From the NCBI RefSeq assembly GCF_001613145.1, contig NZ_BDBU01000063.1, forward strand, positions 1 to 52,348: a stretch of 52,348 nucleotides of DNA, in the 5' to 3' direction. The notes below the pieces were generated by a model. That model saw only the letters and a list, made by a program, of their open reading frames with translations. It was not told the DNA's origin and did no database searches. Below are positions 1 to 8,456 of the stretch, in pieces (positions within the stretch are counted from its first letter, which is position 1; every line of letters starts with the position of its first letter). This DNA comes from Nocardia jejuensis NBRC 103114. GTDB lineage: Bacteria > Actinomycetota > Actinomycetes > Mycobacteriales > Mycobacteriaceae. The translations under genes and the position numbers were made by a program.

Positions 1-2
1 CT

Positions 3-50
3 CCCGCGCCGGCGCCGGAAGCCGCCCCGGGAGATACGCCGCAGCCCTGA
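3..50 (+). CDS. C-terminal tail of an upstream gene (partial)
   Basis: An open frame from the window edge ends in TGA at 48-50 and reads as a Pro/Ala/Glu-rich tail ending GDTPQP. A terminator-like hairpin follows 16 bases later, which supports a true gene end. Ku is often encoded next to ligD and can carry a low-complexity C-terminal tail, so a ku gene upstream is possible. That is a guess from position only; 15 residues cannot identify a family. Confidence 0.35.
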   Translation, partial: PAPAPEAAPGDTPQP

Positions 51-66
51 TTTCGCCGATATTCGC

Positions 67-126
67 GGGCCGTTCGGGTCCGGTGCCGCACGTGCGCCGG
101 TAATCCGAACGGCCCGTTGGCTTTTC
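67..126 (+). terminator. Hairpin terminator after the upstream gene
   Basis: A perfect 11-bp inverted repeat (GGGCCGTTCGG at 67-77, CCGAACGGCCC at 105-115) encloses a GC-rich loop that can itself pair, and is followed by a short T-rich stretch (GGCTTTT). It lies between the upstream tail and ligD, so it probably ends the upstream transcript. Confidence 0.5.
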
Positions 127-253
127 GGGCGCGGATCAGGTTCCGGCGGCGTCGCCGACACGGTGCCGGACAGCGCGCCGCGGCGGTCTCGGTGCGGTGA
201 CGGAACCGGTGCGGGAGCCGGGCGATGCCCGCCGCCCGCTCTACACTGCTGGC

Positions 254-2533
254 ATGGGGTCCCGCCGGGATTTCGGGGGCGTCGAGGTTGGGCTGACCAA
301 CCTCGACAAGGTGTTGTATCCGGACACGGGCACCGTCAAGGGCGAGGTCATCGACTATTTCACCGCCATCGCCCCGGCGCTGCTCCCGCATATCGCCGGG
401 CGCCCGGTGACCCGCAAGCGCTGGCCGAACGGTGTCCGGGAGTCCTCGTTCTTCGAGAAGAACCTGCCCGAGCACGCACCCGGCTGGCTCGAACGCCGCT
501 CGGTGCGGCATTCGGACCGCACCGTGGTGTACCCGCTCATCGATTCGGTCGCCGGAATGGCCTGGCTCGGCCAGCAGGCGGCACTGGAACTGCATGTGCC
601 GCAATGGCGTTTCGACGGCCGCGAGGTCGGGCCGGTCACCCGGCTGGTCTTCGATCTCGATCCGGGGCCGGGTGCGGGACTGACCGAATGCGCCGAGGTC
701 GCGCTGATCCTGCGCGACGTGGTTCGCGAGGTGGGCCTGGACGCGTACCCGGTGACCAGTGGATCCAAGGGTATTCACGTCTACGTGCCGCTGGATCACA
801 CGCTCGAGCCGAACGGCGCGTCCGCAGTCGCCAAGCAGGTGGCCACGAACCTGCAGCAGCTGCGCCCGGAACTCGTGACCGCCACCATGGCCAAGGTCGC
901 GCGCGATGGCAAGGTGTTCCTGGACTGGAGCCAGAACAATCCGTCCAAGACCACGATCGCGCCGTACTCACTGCGTGGCCGTTCCGAGCCGTGGGTCGCC
1001 GCACCCCGCTCCTGGGACGAGATCGAACAGCGAAAAGACCTGCGGCACTTGCGGATGGACGAGGTCCTGAAGCGGTTCCGGGAACACGGCGACCTGCTCG
1101 CGGGCCTGGACGATCCGCTCGAAGACGCCACCCCGGACCGGCTGCACGCCTACCGGTCCATGCGCGACGCCGAGCGCACGCCCGAGCCCGTGCCCGCCGG
1201 TTCTCCGGTGCCGAGTATCGGGAATCGCTATGTGATACAGGAACATCGGGCCCGTCGACTGCACTATGACCTGCGCCTGGAACGAGACGGCGTGCTGGTG
1301 TCCTGGGCGGTGCCCAAGGGTCCGCCGATCGACACCCACGAGAACCGGCTCGCGGTGCACACCGAGGACCATCCGCTGGAATACCTGGACTTCCACGGTT
1401 CGATTCCCAAGGGGGAGTACGGGGCCGGGCAGATGGAGATCTGGGACACCGGCACCTACGAGACCGAGAAGTGGCGTGCGGACGAGGTCATCGTGCGCTT
1501 GAGCGGCGAGCGGCTGAACGGGCGGTACGCGCTCATCCGGACCAGCGGCACCCAGTGGCTCATGCATCTGATGAAGGACCAGACTCCGCAGACCGGCGAT
1601 TTCGATGCCGAAAGCGCTGGTGCACAACGGGATACCGCTGTTCGCGATGCTCCGTTCCCGCACGCCCTGGCTCCGATGCTCGCCTCACCCGGGGACGTGG
1701 CCACCCTCGACGCCGAACACTGGGCATTCGAGACGAAATGGGACGGCTTCCGCCTGATCGCCGAGATCGAGGACGGCACGGTGACCCTGCGCAGCCGGGC
1801 CGGGCATATCGTCACCGGGAAGTATCCGGGCATCGCGGCGCTGGGGACGGAACTGGCCGGGCATCGCGCGGTGCTCGACGGCGAGGCCGTGGTGCTCGAC
1901 GAGCACGGCGGCGCGAATCTCGCTCTGCTGCGCGCGGACGCGGGCCGAGCGGTCTTCGTCGCCTTCGACGTGCTGTACCTGGACGGCACCTCACTGGTGC
2001 GCAAGCGCTACGAGGACAGACGCCGGGTGCTCGAAGCCTTTGCCGCACAGGCGCCTTCGCTGAAGGTTCCGGCGCGGCTCGAGGGTTCGGGTGCGCAAGC
2101 CCTGCGCCACACCCGCGATCACGCGCTGGAGGGAGTCGTGGCCAAGCGCCGCGATTCGGTGTATCTGCCCGGCAAGCGCGGACAGTCGTGGATCAAGACC
2201 CGCAATTGGCGCACCCTGCCGGTGGTGGTCGGCGGCTACCGGCGATCGGAGAACCGCCGGTTCGCCTCGCTGCTGGTCGGTGTCCGCCACGAGGGCGAAC
2301 TGTATTACCTGGGCCGGGTCGGCACCGGTTTCAGCGAGCGGGAGATGAGCGAACTCGCCTCCCGATTGGGTCGCCTGGAGCGCAAGACCAGCCCGTTCGT
2401 GAACGAACTCACCGCCGAGGAGATCAGGGACGCGACGTGGGTGACCCCGAAGGTGACCGGCGTCGTGCGCTTCCAGAACTGGACCGAGGCCGGACGCCTG
2501 TGGCATCCGGCCTGGATTCCCGACCCGGACTGA
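254..2533 (+). CDS. ligD: ATP-dependent DNA ligase LigD (polymerase-phosphoesterase-ligase)
   Basis: Multifunctional enzyme of bacterial non-homologous end joining, which works with Ku to process and seal double-strand breaks. Three domains follow in the mycobacterial order. The archaeo-eukaryotic primase-like polymerase (about residues 10-290) has the metal-binding pair D134 and D136 in FDLDPG. The 3' phosphoesterase (about 315-450) has IQEHRARRLHYDLRLE and HTEDHPLEY. The ATP-dependent ligase (about 485-759) has the nucleotidyl lysine K495 in ETKWDG. An in-frame GTG lies at 197, but the ATG at 254 opens directly into the conserved LTNLDKVLYP start and gives 759 residues, the length I recall for M. 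tuberculosis LigD. No ku is visible inside the window. Confidence 0.95.
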   Translation: MGSRRDFGGVEVGLTNLDKVLYPDTGTVKGEVIDYFTAIAPALLPHIAGRPVTRKRWPNGVRESSFFEKNLPEHAPGWLERRSVRHSDRTVVYPLIDSVAGMAWLGQQAALELHVPQWRFDGREVGPVTRLVFDLDPGPGAGLTECAEVALILRDVVREVGLDAYPVTSGSKGIHVYVPLDHTLEPNGASAVAKQVATNLQQLRPELVTATMAKVARDGKVFLDWSQNNPSKTTIAPYSLRGRSEPWVAAPRSWDEIEQRKDLRHLRMDEVLKRFREHGDLLAGLDDPLEDATPDRLHAYRSMRDAERTPEPVPAGSPVPSIGNRYVIQEHRARRLHYDLRLERDGVLVSWAVPKGPPIDTHENRLAVHTEDHPLEYLDFHGSIPKGEYGAGQMEIWDTGTYETEKWRADEVIVRLSGERLNGRYALIRTSGTQWLMHLMKDQTPQTGDFDAESAGAQRDTAVRDAPFPHALAPMLASPGDVATLDAEHWAFETKWDGFRLIAEIEDGTVTLRSRAGHIVTGKYPGIAALGTELAGHRAVLDGEAVVLDEHGGANLALLRADAGRAVFVAFDVLYLDGTSLVRKRYEDRRRVLEAFAAQAPSLKVPARLEGSGAQALRHTRDHALEGVVAKRRDSVYLPGKRGQSWIKTRNWRTLPVVVGGYRRSENRRFASLLVGVRHEGELYYLGRVGTGFSEREMSELASRLGRLERKTSPFVNELTAEEIRDATWVTPKVTGVVRFQNWTEAGRLWHPAWIPDPD

Positions 2534-2618
2534 GCCTTTCGGGTCGCTCCGGCGACTCGGGCCCGGTCCGGGTGCTAGCTCGTCTTCTCCAGCAGCGGTG
2601 CGATGGTGTCCACGTCGG

Positions 2619-3218
2619 TCACCAGGCGTGCCCCTGGAACGCGAAATCCTCCATGGCCCTGACCATTCCGGGCTTGTCCTTACCGCCCACCGCATCCTCC
2701 ACGACCACCGGCAGGAACCCGAGATCGGTGGAATGCGTGACGGTGGGCGCGATGCCGATCTCCAGGGCCACGCCCACGATGGCGTAGGCGCCGATGCCGA
2801 GATCGCGCAGCGTGGAAGCCAGCGGGGTGCCCTCGAACGCCGACATGGAGGTCTTGTCGAACACCATCTCGCCGGGCTGCGGCTGTAGCTCCGGCACCAG
2901 CTGGAATCCCGGCGTATCCCGCTGCAGAATCGGCGTGACCGCCTCCACCGAGTCCACGCCCTGCCAGCTCATGGCCATCCGCAGCGCGAACGTCCCCATC
3001 AGTCGCTTGGGCAGGAACATGTGCCGCAGGAAGATGATCGGATACCCGCCTCGGCGCGCGGCCTCCACCACGCGCACCACCCGCTCGACGATCGCGGGCC
3101 CGTCCGTCAACTGCCCCAGCACCCCGGCCTGCATGTCGTACACGATCAATGCCATGCGCTCGGGCGCACACACATCCTCGAGCGTCTCCGGAATTTCCAG
3201 CCCGTTACCGTGCCGCAT
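2619..3218 (-). CDS. Isochorismatase-fold hydrolase, no nucleophilic Cys, probable 3' frameshift
   Basis: Isochorismatase/cysteine-hydrolase fold, 199 residues, soluble. The catalytic aspartate (ALIVYDMQAG) and lysine (VFDKTSMSAF) are present. The segment that carries the nucleophilic cysteine in nicotinamidase-like members reads GVALEIGIAPTV here, with glycine in that place, as in true isochorismatases such as EntB and PhzD. Substrate unknown. The frame stops abruptly after FQGHAW. One base further, another frame continues as VTDVDTIAPLLEKTS to a TAG at 2575-2577, which looks like the missing C-terminus, so a one-base deletion near 2625-2632 (mutation or sequencing error) is likely. Convergent with ligD; no partner genes. 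Confidence 0.8.
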   Translation of the reverse strand: MRHGNGLEIPETLEDVCAPERMALIVYDMQAGVLGQLTDGPAIVERVVRVVEAARRGGYPIIFLRHMFLPKRLMGTFALRMAMSWQGVDSVEAVTPILQRDTPGFQLVPELQPQPGEMVFDKTSMSAFEGTPLASTLRDLGIGAYAIVGVALEIGIAPTVTHSTDLGFLPVVVEDAVGGKDKPGMVRAMEDFAFQGHAW

Positions 3219-3460
3219 CGTTCCCCGCTATCGGTAGCTCCCACAACAACTTTGGAACTCCACACTACGTGAGCCCGCGCCGGCCTCGGCGCAGGTCGCG
3301 ACGGCGACCGGCCTGACCGTACGGCAGGCCGGGACCGATGGTGACGACGGACGCCGACATGCGAAGGCGTGCCCCAGCAGGCGCACGGCGTTCTGATGTC
3401 CGGGTAAGTGGTCGCCCAGTTCGCCGCGGATCTTCGGGGGTGAGGGTGGGGTCGGCGGCA

Positions 3461-3584
3461 GTGAGGTCGGAGGCCGAGCGGGAAGCGCGGTGATCCGAGG
3501 GTGTGCCTGTGCGACGTCGGCGGTGAGGTCGGGGCCGAGCTGGCGGGGCGGTGATCCGAGAGCATGCCCGTGCGGCGACGGCGG
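3461..3584. repeat. Imperfect 62-bp tandem repeat in intergenic region
   Basis: Two copies of a 62-bp unit (3461-3522 and 3523-3584), both opening GTGAGGTCGG and sharing CGGTGATCCGAG in the middle. The second copy abuts the stop codon of the membrane protein gene. The rest of the 340-base gap (3238-3460) shows no convincing gene. Confidence 0.65.
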
Positions 3585-4244
3585 TCAGGCGGCGAGCGGT
3601 CGGGTGGTCTCGGTGCCGGGTTCCGGGGCGGTACGCGCGGGGTGCGCCGGCGTCTCGTGGAAGCCCGGCAGGAAGCGGTCGACCAGCGGGATCATCAGGT
3701 GGATGAGCGGCCCGATGCCGAAGGCGTACACCAGGGTTCCGATTCCGAGGCTCCCGCCCAGCACCCATCCGACCGAGAGCACCGTGACCTCGATCGTCGT
3801 GCGCACCGCCCACACCGGCCGCCCGGTGCGCCGGACCAGCCCGGTCATCAGACCGTCGCGCGGCCCGGGCCCCATCCCGGCCCCGATGTACAGCACCGAG
3901 GCGACGGCATTGAGCACGACCGCCGTGAGCATGGCCCCGATCCGCAGCCCGAGCCCCTGCACCTGCGGCAGCATCCAGAGGCTCGCGTCCACCGCGATCC
4001 CGATCACCACGACATTGCTGATCGTCCCGAGTCCGGGCCGCTGTCGCAACGGAATCCAGGCCAGCAACACCAGCGCGCCCACCAGCGCCACCACGGTCCC
4101 GAAACTCAGCGGCACCCTCCCGGCAACGCCCTGATGAAAGACGTCCCACGGATCCAGCCCCATCGCCGCCCGCAGCATCACGGCCATCGAGAACCCGTAC
4201 AACCACAGTCCGGCGTAGAGGGCGACGAGGCGACGGATCAGCAT
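3585..4244 (-). CDS. YczE/YitT-like integral membrane protein
   Basis: 219 residues with about five hydrophobic segments, beginning IRRLVALYAGLWLYGFSMAVMLRA and followed by the cytosolic-looking loop GLDPWDVFHQG. Together with GAGMGPGPRDGLMTGL in the middle, this is the pattern of the YczE/YyaS group of bacterial membrane proteins. The C-terminal tail of about 30 residues is polar and Pro/Glu/Thr-rich. Family members lack a firmly established biochemical role, although many sit next to regulators. The gene is isolated here: divergently placed upstream sequence is short and no operon partner is visible. Family call is fairly sure; function is not. Confidence 0.75.
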   Translation of the reverse strand: MLIRRLVALYAGLWLYGFSMAVMLRAAMGLDPWDVFHQGVAGRVPLSFGTVVALVGALVLLAWIPLRQRPGLGTISNVVVIGIAVDASLWMLPQVQGLGLRIGAMLTAVVLNAVASVLYIGAGMGPGPRDGLMTGLVRRTGRPVWAVRTTIEVTVLSVGWVLGGSLGIGTLVYAFGIGPLIHLMIPLVDRFLPGFHETPAHPARTAPEPGTETTRPLAA

Positions 4245-4349
4245 CCCACAATGATCGCCACGACTGGACCCCTAAAACAGATCCAGTCATCGATTGCTGG
4301 ACTGACTCCTGCGATGAGTCGTCTGCCGGAGCTTCTCGGAGCGTGAGCG

Positions 4350-4383
4350 GTTGGTCGGACTCAGGCGTTGGTCGGACTCAGGC
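4350..4383. repeat. 17-bp tandem duplication at the 3' end of the reductase gene
   Basis: The 17-bp unit GTTGGTCGGACTCAGGC occurs twice head to tail (4350-4366, 4367-4383). The second copy contains the stop codon of the minus-strand reductase gene, so the duplication falls just outside the reading frame. Confidence 0.7.
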
Positions 4384-5394
4384 GTTGGCGGCCCTGGTCG
4401 CGGCGTGCTTGGGTGCGCCGGGATCCTTCACCGCGCCGAGCGAGATCAGGCTCTCGGCGGTCTCGAAAAGGGATTGATCGACCGGGCGCATGGTCCAGCC
4501 GAGGTCGTGCTGCGCCTTGGCGGCGGAGACCTTCTCCTCGCGGCCGAGGAATCGAGAAGCGTTGCGGGCGTTGGCGTCGAAGCGTCCGGCCAGGCGCACC
4601 AGCCAATCGGGCAGGGTCCGCGTGGCGACGCGGTACCGACCGGCCAGGATGCGGGCCATATCCGGGAACGAGATCTGTTCGCCCGCCGCGATGTAGCGGT
4701 TCCCGGCGGCCTGGGGCAATTCCATGGCCAGTCGGTGCGCGGTGGCTACGTCGCGAACATCCACCGTGGCGAAGTTCAGGCGCGGGACGCCCGGCATCTC
4801 CCCGGCGAGCAGGGTGCGAATGGCGCCGACAGAGGTGCTCAGGCCCGCGTGCTGCACGGGCCCGGTGATCATGCCGGGATTGATCACGGCCAGTTCGAGT
4901 TCGGGATGCTCGGCCACGAAATCCCAGGCGGCGCGCTCGGCGAGCGTCTTGCTCTTGGGGTACGGATCGCACGCCGCGAGCGCGGACCAGTCGTCCTCGG
5001 TGAGGGTGTGGCCGGTGTTGCCCGCCATGATCGCGGCGACCGACGAGGTGAGCACGACCCGCTCCACGCCCGCGGCCTCGGCCGCCCGCAGCACCCGCAG
5101 CGTGCCGTCCACCGCGGGCCGAATGATCTCGTTCTCGTCCTTCGGGTCCGCGGCCGGAAAGGGGGAGGCGGTGTGCACCACATACCGGCAACCGGCCACG
5201 GCCTCGGCCCACCCCGCGTCGGCGCCGAGCTCGGCCTCCACGAGTTCGATTCCGGCGGGCAGATGATCCAGTGCCGACTTCCGGGCGAGGGAGCGCACGG
5301 TGCCGCGCAGCCGATAGCCCTGGTCGGCGAGTTCGCTGATGACGTGTCCGGCCAGATAGCCGGACGCTCCGGTGACGAGAACGAGATCGGGCAT
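4378..5394 (-). CDS. NAD(P)-dependent epimerase/dehydratase family reductase (extended SDR)
   Basis: 338 residues, extended short-chain dehydrogenase fold related to dihydroflavonol-4-reductase-like aldehyde/ketone reductases. The Rossmann motif VTGASGYLAG is at residues 7-16, the VVHTASPF strand near 72-79, and the catalytic pair Y145 and K149 in YPKSK. A soluble cytoplasmic oxidoreductase acting on a small carbonyl or hydroxyl substrate is expected; the substrate cannot be read from sequence. It is divergent from a TetR regulator 87 bases away, and a strong palindrome lies between the starts, so the regulator probably controls this gene. Confidence 0.88.
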   Translation of the reverse strand: MPDLVLVTGASGYLAGHVISELADQGYRLRGTVRSLARKSALDHLPAGIELVEAELGADAGWAEAVAGCRYVVHTASPFPAADPKDENEIIRPAVDGTLRVLRAAEAAGVERVVLTSSVAAIMAGNTGHTLTEDDWSALAACDPYPKSKTLAERAAWDFVAEHPELELAVINPGMITGPVQHAGLSTSVGAIRTLLAGEMPGVPRLNFATVDVRDVATAHRLAMELPQAAGNRYIAAGEQISFPDMARILAGRYRVATRTLPDWLVRLAGRFDANARNASRFLGREEKVSAAKAQHDLGWTMRPVDQSLFETAESLISLGAVKDPGAPKHAATRAANA

Positions 5395-5404
5395 TGCCTT
5401 GCTC

Positions 5405-5445
5405 CAATCTGAGCAGTGTTTAGAATGTAATCACTGTATAGATTG
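5405..5445. promoter_or_regulatory. Palindromic operator between reductase and TetR genes
   Basis: A 21-bp near-palindrome at 5415-5435 (AGTG at one end, CACT at the other, 8 of 10 base pairs matching) is nested in longer arms, CAATCTGAGCAGTG at 5405-5418 and CACTGTATAGATTG at 5432-5445, which pair at 11 of 14 positions. It is AT-rich compared with its surroundings and sits between two divergent starts, as expected for a TetR-family operator that covers both promoters. Confidence 0.7.
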
Positions 5446-5481
5446 CTGAGGCCCGAAGTGTCAACCCCGTACTCTCATCCA

Positions 5482-6114
5482 ATGCCGCCGACCAAGGACC
5501 GCTATCACCACGGGGCCCTCCGCGAAGAGCTGCTGCGCGCCTCGCTGCAGCTCATCGACACCGAGGGTCTGGCCGCGGTGAGTCTGCGCCGGGTGGCTCG
5601 CGAGGCCGGGGTCAGTCCCGGCGCGCCCTATCACCATTTTCCGGATCGCGCCGCCCTGCTGGCCGCCCTGTCCACTCGCGGCTACGAGATCCTGCGTGAG
5701 GAACTGCTCGCGGCCCGCGCCGCCGATCCCGATCCGCGCGCCGTGCTCACCGGCATGGCCGAGGCCTACGTCCGCTTCGCCGTGGCGAACCCCTCCTACT
5801 TCCGCCTCATGTTCCGGCCCGAGCTCATCCGCTCGGACAAGGTCCACGAACCCGGTGATGCCGGCGACGCCGCCTTCGCCGTCCTGGAAACTGCTCTCGC
5901 CGACGCGATTCGGGCCGGAGTGCTTCCCGCCGCCGATGCCGAAACCCTGGCCCTGGCCTGGTGGGCTCTCGCTCACGGCCTGGCCTCTCTGGAGATCGAC
6001 GGCAAGCTCGGCAAGCGCGCCGCCGAAATGGGTACCACCGCAAAAGAACTCGGTAACCGCATCATCACCATGTTCGCCGCGCTGATAGATCGGACCGGGG
6101 GCGAACCCACGTAA
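5482..6114 (+). CDS. TetR/AcrR family transcriptional regulator
   Basis: 210 residues. The N-terminal helix-turn-helix (about residues 8-55, with GLAAVSLRRVAREAGVSPGAPYHHFPDRAALLAAL) is typical of TetR repressors, which dimerise and release DNA when a ligand binds the C-terminal domain. That domain has YVRFAVANPSYFRLMF and a later WALAHGLASLEIDG segment, the pattern of the WHG/TetR_C_33-like group. An in-frame ATG 39 bases upstream would add 13 unlikely residues and start inside the spacer, so the ATG at 5482 is chosen. It likely represses itself and the divergent reductase through the palindrome at 5405-5445. Confidence 0.9.
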   Translation: MPPTKDRYHHGALREELLRASLQLIDTEGLAAVSLRRVAREAGVSPGAPYHHFPDRAALLAALSTRGYEILREELLAARAADPDPRAVLTGMAEAYVRFAVANPSYFRLMFRPELIRSDKVHEPGDAGDAAFAVLETALADAIRAGVLPAADAETLALAWWALAHGLASLEIDGKLGKRAAEMGTTAKELGNRIITMFAALIDRTGGEPT

Positions 6115-6232
6115 CCGCGTGGGGCTCAATGTGTTCGAAGACCGTCCAGTCTCATATGGCGTTCACGCCGCTCATCCCCAGGTGGGCGGCCGGTTTGTCC
6201 GCAACGCGCCAGCAACGACGCGCGGAAGCCCG

Positions 6233-6261
6233 TTGACCTGGTGTGATAGCCGAAGTACCTT
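6233..6261 (+). promoter_or_regulatory. Candidate sigma-70-type promoter for the lipase gene
   Basis: TTGACC at 6233-6238 and TACCTT at 6256-6261 are separated by 17 bases, and the -10 fits the actinobacterial TAnnnT pattern. This would leave a leader of about 85 bases before the lipase ATG, which has GGAGG upstream. Prediction from sequence only. Confidence 0.4.
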
Positions 6262-6351
6262 GAATTTTCCGATGCGCCGGAGATTCTATCGGCCGTCCTA
6301 TGTGCCCGTAGTGCCTGGAGTGTCGGTGAATACGACGCTGGAGGCGCTTCT

Positions 6352-7659
6352 ATGCGGTGGTACGACGGAGCTTTCGGAGCATTCGCGCGGAGTTCTCTGG
6401 ATCGATACCACCCGGACGGTCTCGCCGCCGCGTTACCGGCGCGGGAAAGAACCTGGTGGAGAGTCGGTCTCGTCGCGGTGGTCGCGCTCCTGGCGGCGGT
6501 CGTGGTGGTGCCCGGCACGCGCGCCGATATCCCCTTCCCGGACCAGGATCCGTTCTACGCCGAGCCGGTCGGCCTGAGCGAGTTCGAGAACGGCGCGATC
6601 ATGAACTCGCGGCCCATCTCGGTACTGGGCCTGCCGCTGCCGGTCTCGGGCTGGCAATTGCAGTATCGGACCACCGGCTCGGCGGGCGAGGCGAACGCCG
6701 ATGTCGCCACCGTCATGGTCCCCATGGTGCCGTGGCTCGGAGCCGGTTCGCGCCCCCTGCTCTCGTACCAGGTGGCCGAGGACAGTCTCGGAACCCGTTG
6801 CGCCCCTTCGTTCGCCCTGCGCGGCGGTCGTGACTTCTCGATCGTGAACACCGTGCTCGACGTGCCGTTCCTGGCCGAGGCCATGCGGCGCGGCTGGGCG
6901 GTGGTGGTATCGGACTACGAGGGCCCGCAGTCCCGGTTCTTCGACGGCGTGAACTCGGGACGAGCCGTGCTGGACGGCGTCCGCGCCGCCAGATCCTTTG
7001 TGCCACTGGGCATCACCGAGTCCAGTCCGCTCGGCGCCTGGGGCTATTCCGGCGGCGCGTTCGCCACCCTGTGGGCCATGCAGCTGCGCGCGAGCTATGC
7101 CCCGGAGCTGTGGTTCGCCGGTGTCACCTCCGGCGGCGTGCCGTCGAACATCCCCGGCATCGTGGGCGGGGTGGACGGCGGTTATCAGGCCGGTCTCGGC
7201 GTGCTGATCCTGATCGCCATGGCGCGCAACGACCCCGGATCCGGATTGGCCGACGCGCTCAACGACAACGGTCGCCTGCTCATGGAGCAGGAGGCGGACG
7301 CGTGCGGCGGAGACCTGGTCTCGAGGCATCTCTATCGTCACGTGGACGAGTACGCCAACGAGCCGAATCTGTTGGACCACCCGGCTTTTCGCGCAGCGAC
7401 CAACCGTCAGGAACTCGGCGGCTGGGCTCCGGACGTACCGCTGTACCTCTATCACAGCATCGCCGACGACGTGATCCCGGTGGACGGCTTCACGTCCCTG
7501 GTGGACCGCTACTGCGCTCTGGGGGCGAACCTCACCGCGATCCACTCGGGAATCCCCGGCCACAATCCCGCCGCCGCGCTGGAAGCCTTCGGGGCCATGG
7601 GTTTTCTGTCCGATCGCTTCGCCGGCATCCCGGCGAGTACCGGGTGCACCGTGCGCTGA
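6352..7659 (+). CDS. Secreted lipase (LIP family alpha/beta-hydrolase)
   Basis: 435 residues. The N-terminus is long and polar, then a hydrophobic segment (about residues 36-55) precedes GTRADIPFP, so export or membrane anchoring is likely. The body matches the secretory lipase family known from Candida lipases and actinobacterial homologues: nucleophile S233 in GYSGG, probable acid D372 in SIADDVIPV, and H404 in GHNPAAA, with the family segments RGWAVVVSDYEGP and AGVTSGGVP. Expected to hydrolyse acylglycerols outside the cytoplasm. GGAGG lies eight bases before the ATG. It is monocistronic and converges on the next gene across a hairpin. Confidence 0.88.
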   Translation: MRWYDGAFGAFARSSLDRYHPDGLAAALPARERTWWRVGLVAVVALLAAVVVVPGTRADIPFPDQDPFYAEPVGLSEFENGAIMNSRPISVLGLPLPVSGWQLQYRTTGSAGEANADVATVMVPMVPWLGAGSRPLLSYQVAEDSLGTRCAPSFALRGGRDFSIVNTVLDVPFLAEAMRRGWAVVVSDYEGPQSRFFDGVNSGRAVLDGVRAARSFVPLGITESSPLGAWGYSGGAFATLWAMQLRASYAPELWFAGVTSGGVPSNIPGIVGGVDGGYQAGLGVLILIAMARNDPGSGLADALNDNGRLLMEQEADACGGDLVSRHLYRHVDEYANEPNLLDHPAFRAATNRQELGGWAPDVPLYLYHSIADDVIPVDGFTSLVDRYCALGANLTAIHSGIPGHNPAAALEAFGAMGFLSDRFAGIPASTGCTVR

Positions 7660-7672
7660 GCGCGGTGCACCC
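7642..7672. terminator. Bidirectional hairpin between convergent genes
   Basis: A perfect 10-bp stem, GGGTGCACCG at 7642-7651 with CGGTGCACCC at 7663-7672, spans the lipase stop codon and lies 12 bases from the end of the convergent gene. It could end transcription from both sides. There is no long T run, as is common in actinobacteria. Confidence 0.5.
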
Positions 7673-7683
7673 GAGGGCTCGGA

Positions 7684-8331
7684 TCAGTTGTCGCCCGGGT
7701 ACGACCACTGGGTGGAACCGGGCGGCGCGACCAGGGTGCTGATCAGGTCGATACCGGCGATCAGCAGAGTCGGGCCACCGACCAGCAACGAGCCGATGAC
7801 GCCGCCGACACCCGCGCCGAGGATGACGCTGGCGATGACGGTCGGGCCGGCGATGATGCCGGTCAAGCCGACCAGCGCGCCGATGGCGGTGCCCACCAGC
7901 GCGCCGATCGCGGTGGCGATGCCGAACTGACTGGCGAAGTTCTGCTGCGCGCGCAGGTTCTCCTGCGGCGAGGCGACGGGCTTGATCGCCACCGGCCAGG
8001 CGGCGGCCTCGTCCTTGACGGCGGTCAGCGACAGCGTGTGCGCGTCGTCGCTGAGCGCGACGGGCATCGGGTACTGCTTGCCGTCCTGGTAGAACGACAG
8101 CGGCAGGCTGACCACGGTGTTCCCGGCGGAATCGTTGACGTGCACGGTGTCGCCGGCGACCTCGAACCGACCGTCGGTGAGCGTGGTGATGATGGTGTTG
8201 CCGACCAAATCGGTCCGGTAACCGATATCGGGCACGCCCGCATCGGCGTGTGCGACGCCCACGCCCGCGCCCGCGATGGCAACTGCGGTGACAACGGGTG
8301 CGGCGACTGCGGTGATCTTACGCAGCATCAT
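7684..8331 (-). CDS. Exported protein with Gly-rich hydrophobic C-terminal half
   Basis: 215 residues from the ATG at 8331 (the frame stays open 150 bases further upstream, but the signal peptide fixes the start). MMLRKITAVAAPVVTAVAIAG followed by VAHADA is a Sec signal peptide with an AxA site near residue 30. A beta-rich domain follows (GRFEVAGDTVHVNDSAGNTVVSLPL). The last 90 residues hold Gly/Ala-rich hydrophobic stretches such as GTAIGALVGLTGIIAGP that look membrane-seeking. This layout resembles a family of uncharacterised exported proteins in Nocardia and Rhodococcus (DUF8020-like, from memory). Function unknown. A palindrome lies about 110 bases upstream. Confidence 0.75.
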   Translation of the reverse strand: MMLRKITAVAAPVVTAVAIAGAGVGVAHADAGVPDIGYRTDLVGNTIITTLTDGRFEVAGDTVHVNDSAGNTVVSLPLSFYQDGKQYPMPVALSDDAHTLSLTAVKDEAAAWPVAIKPVASPQENLRAQQNFASQFGIATAIGALVGTAIGALVGLTGIIAGPTVIASVILGAGVGGVIGSLLVGGPTLLIAGIDLISTLVAPPGSTQWSYPGDN

Positions 8332-8437
8332 GTAATTCCAATCTTCATCAGGTTTTTCGCGCAACGCTCCGCCCACACGATCGAATTCCCTCCACCCCTT
8401 GCAAACGTGTTGGGCCGAAAACGGATCGCAACGCGTT

Positions 8438-8456
8438 CTAATGTCAGCAACATTAG
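8438..8456. promoter_or_regulatory. Perfect 7-bp-arm palindrome upstream of the exported protein gene
   Basis: CTAATGT at 8438-8444 and ACATTAG at 8450-8456 flank CAGCA. The site is AT-rich in a GC-rich region and lies 107 bases upstream of the minus-strand start at 8331, so an operator for that gene is plausible. No adjacent regulator gene points to a specific protein. Confidence 0.4.
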
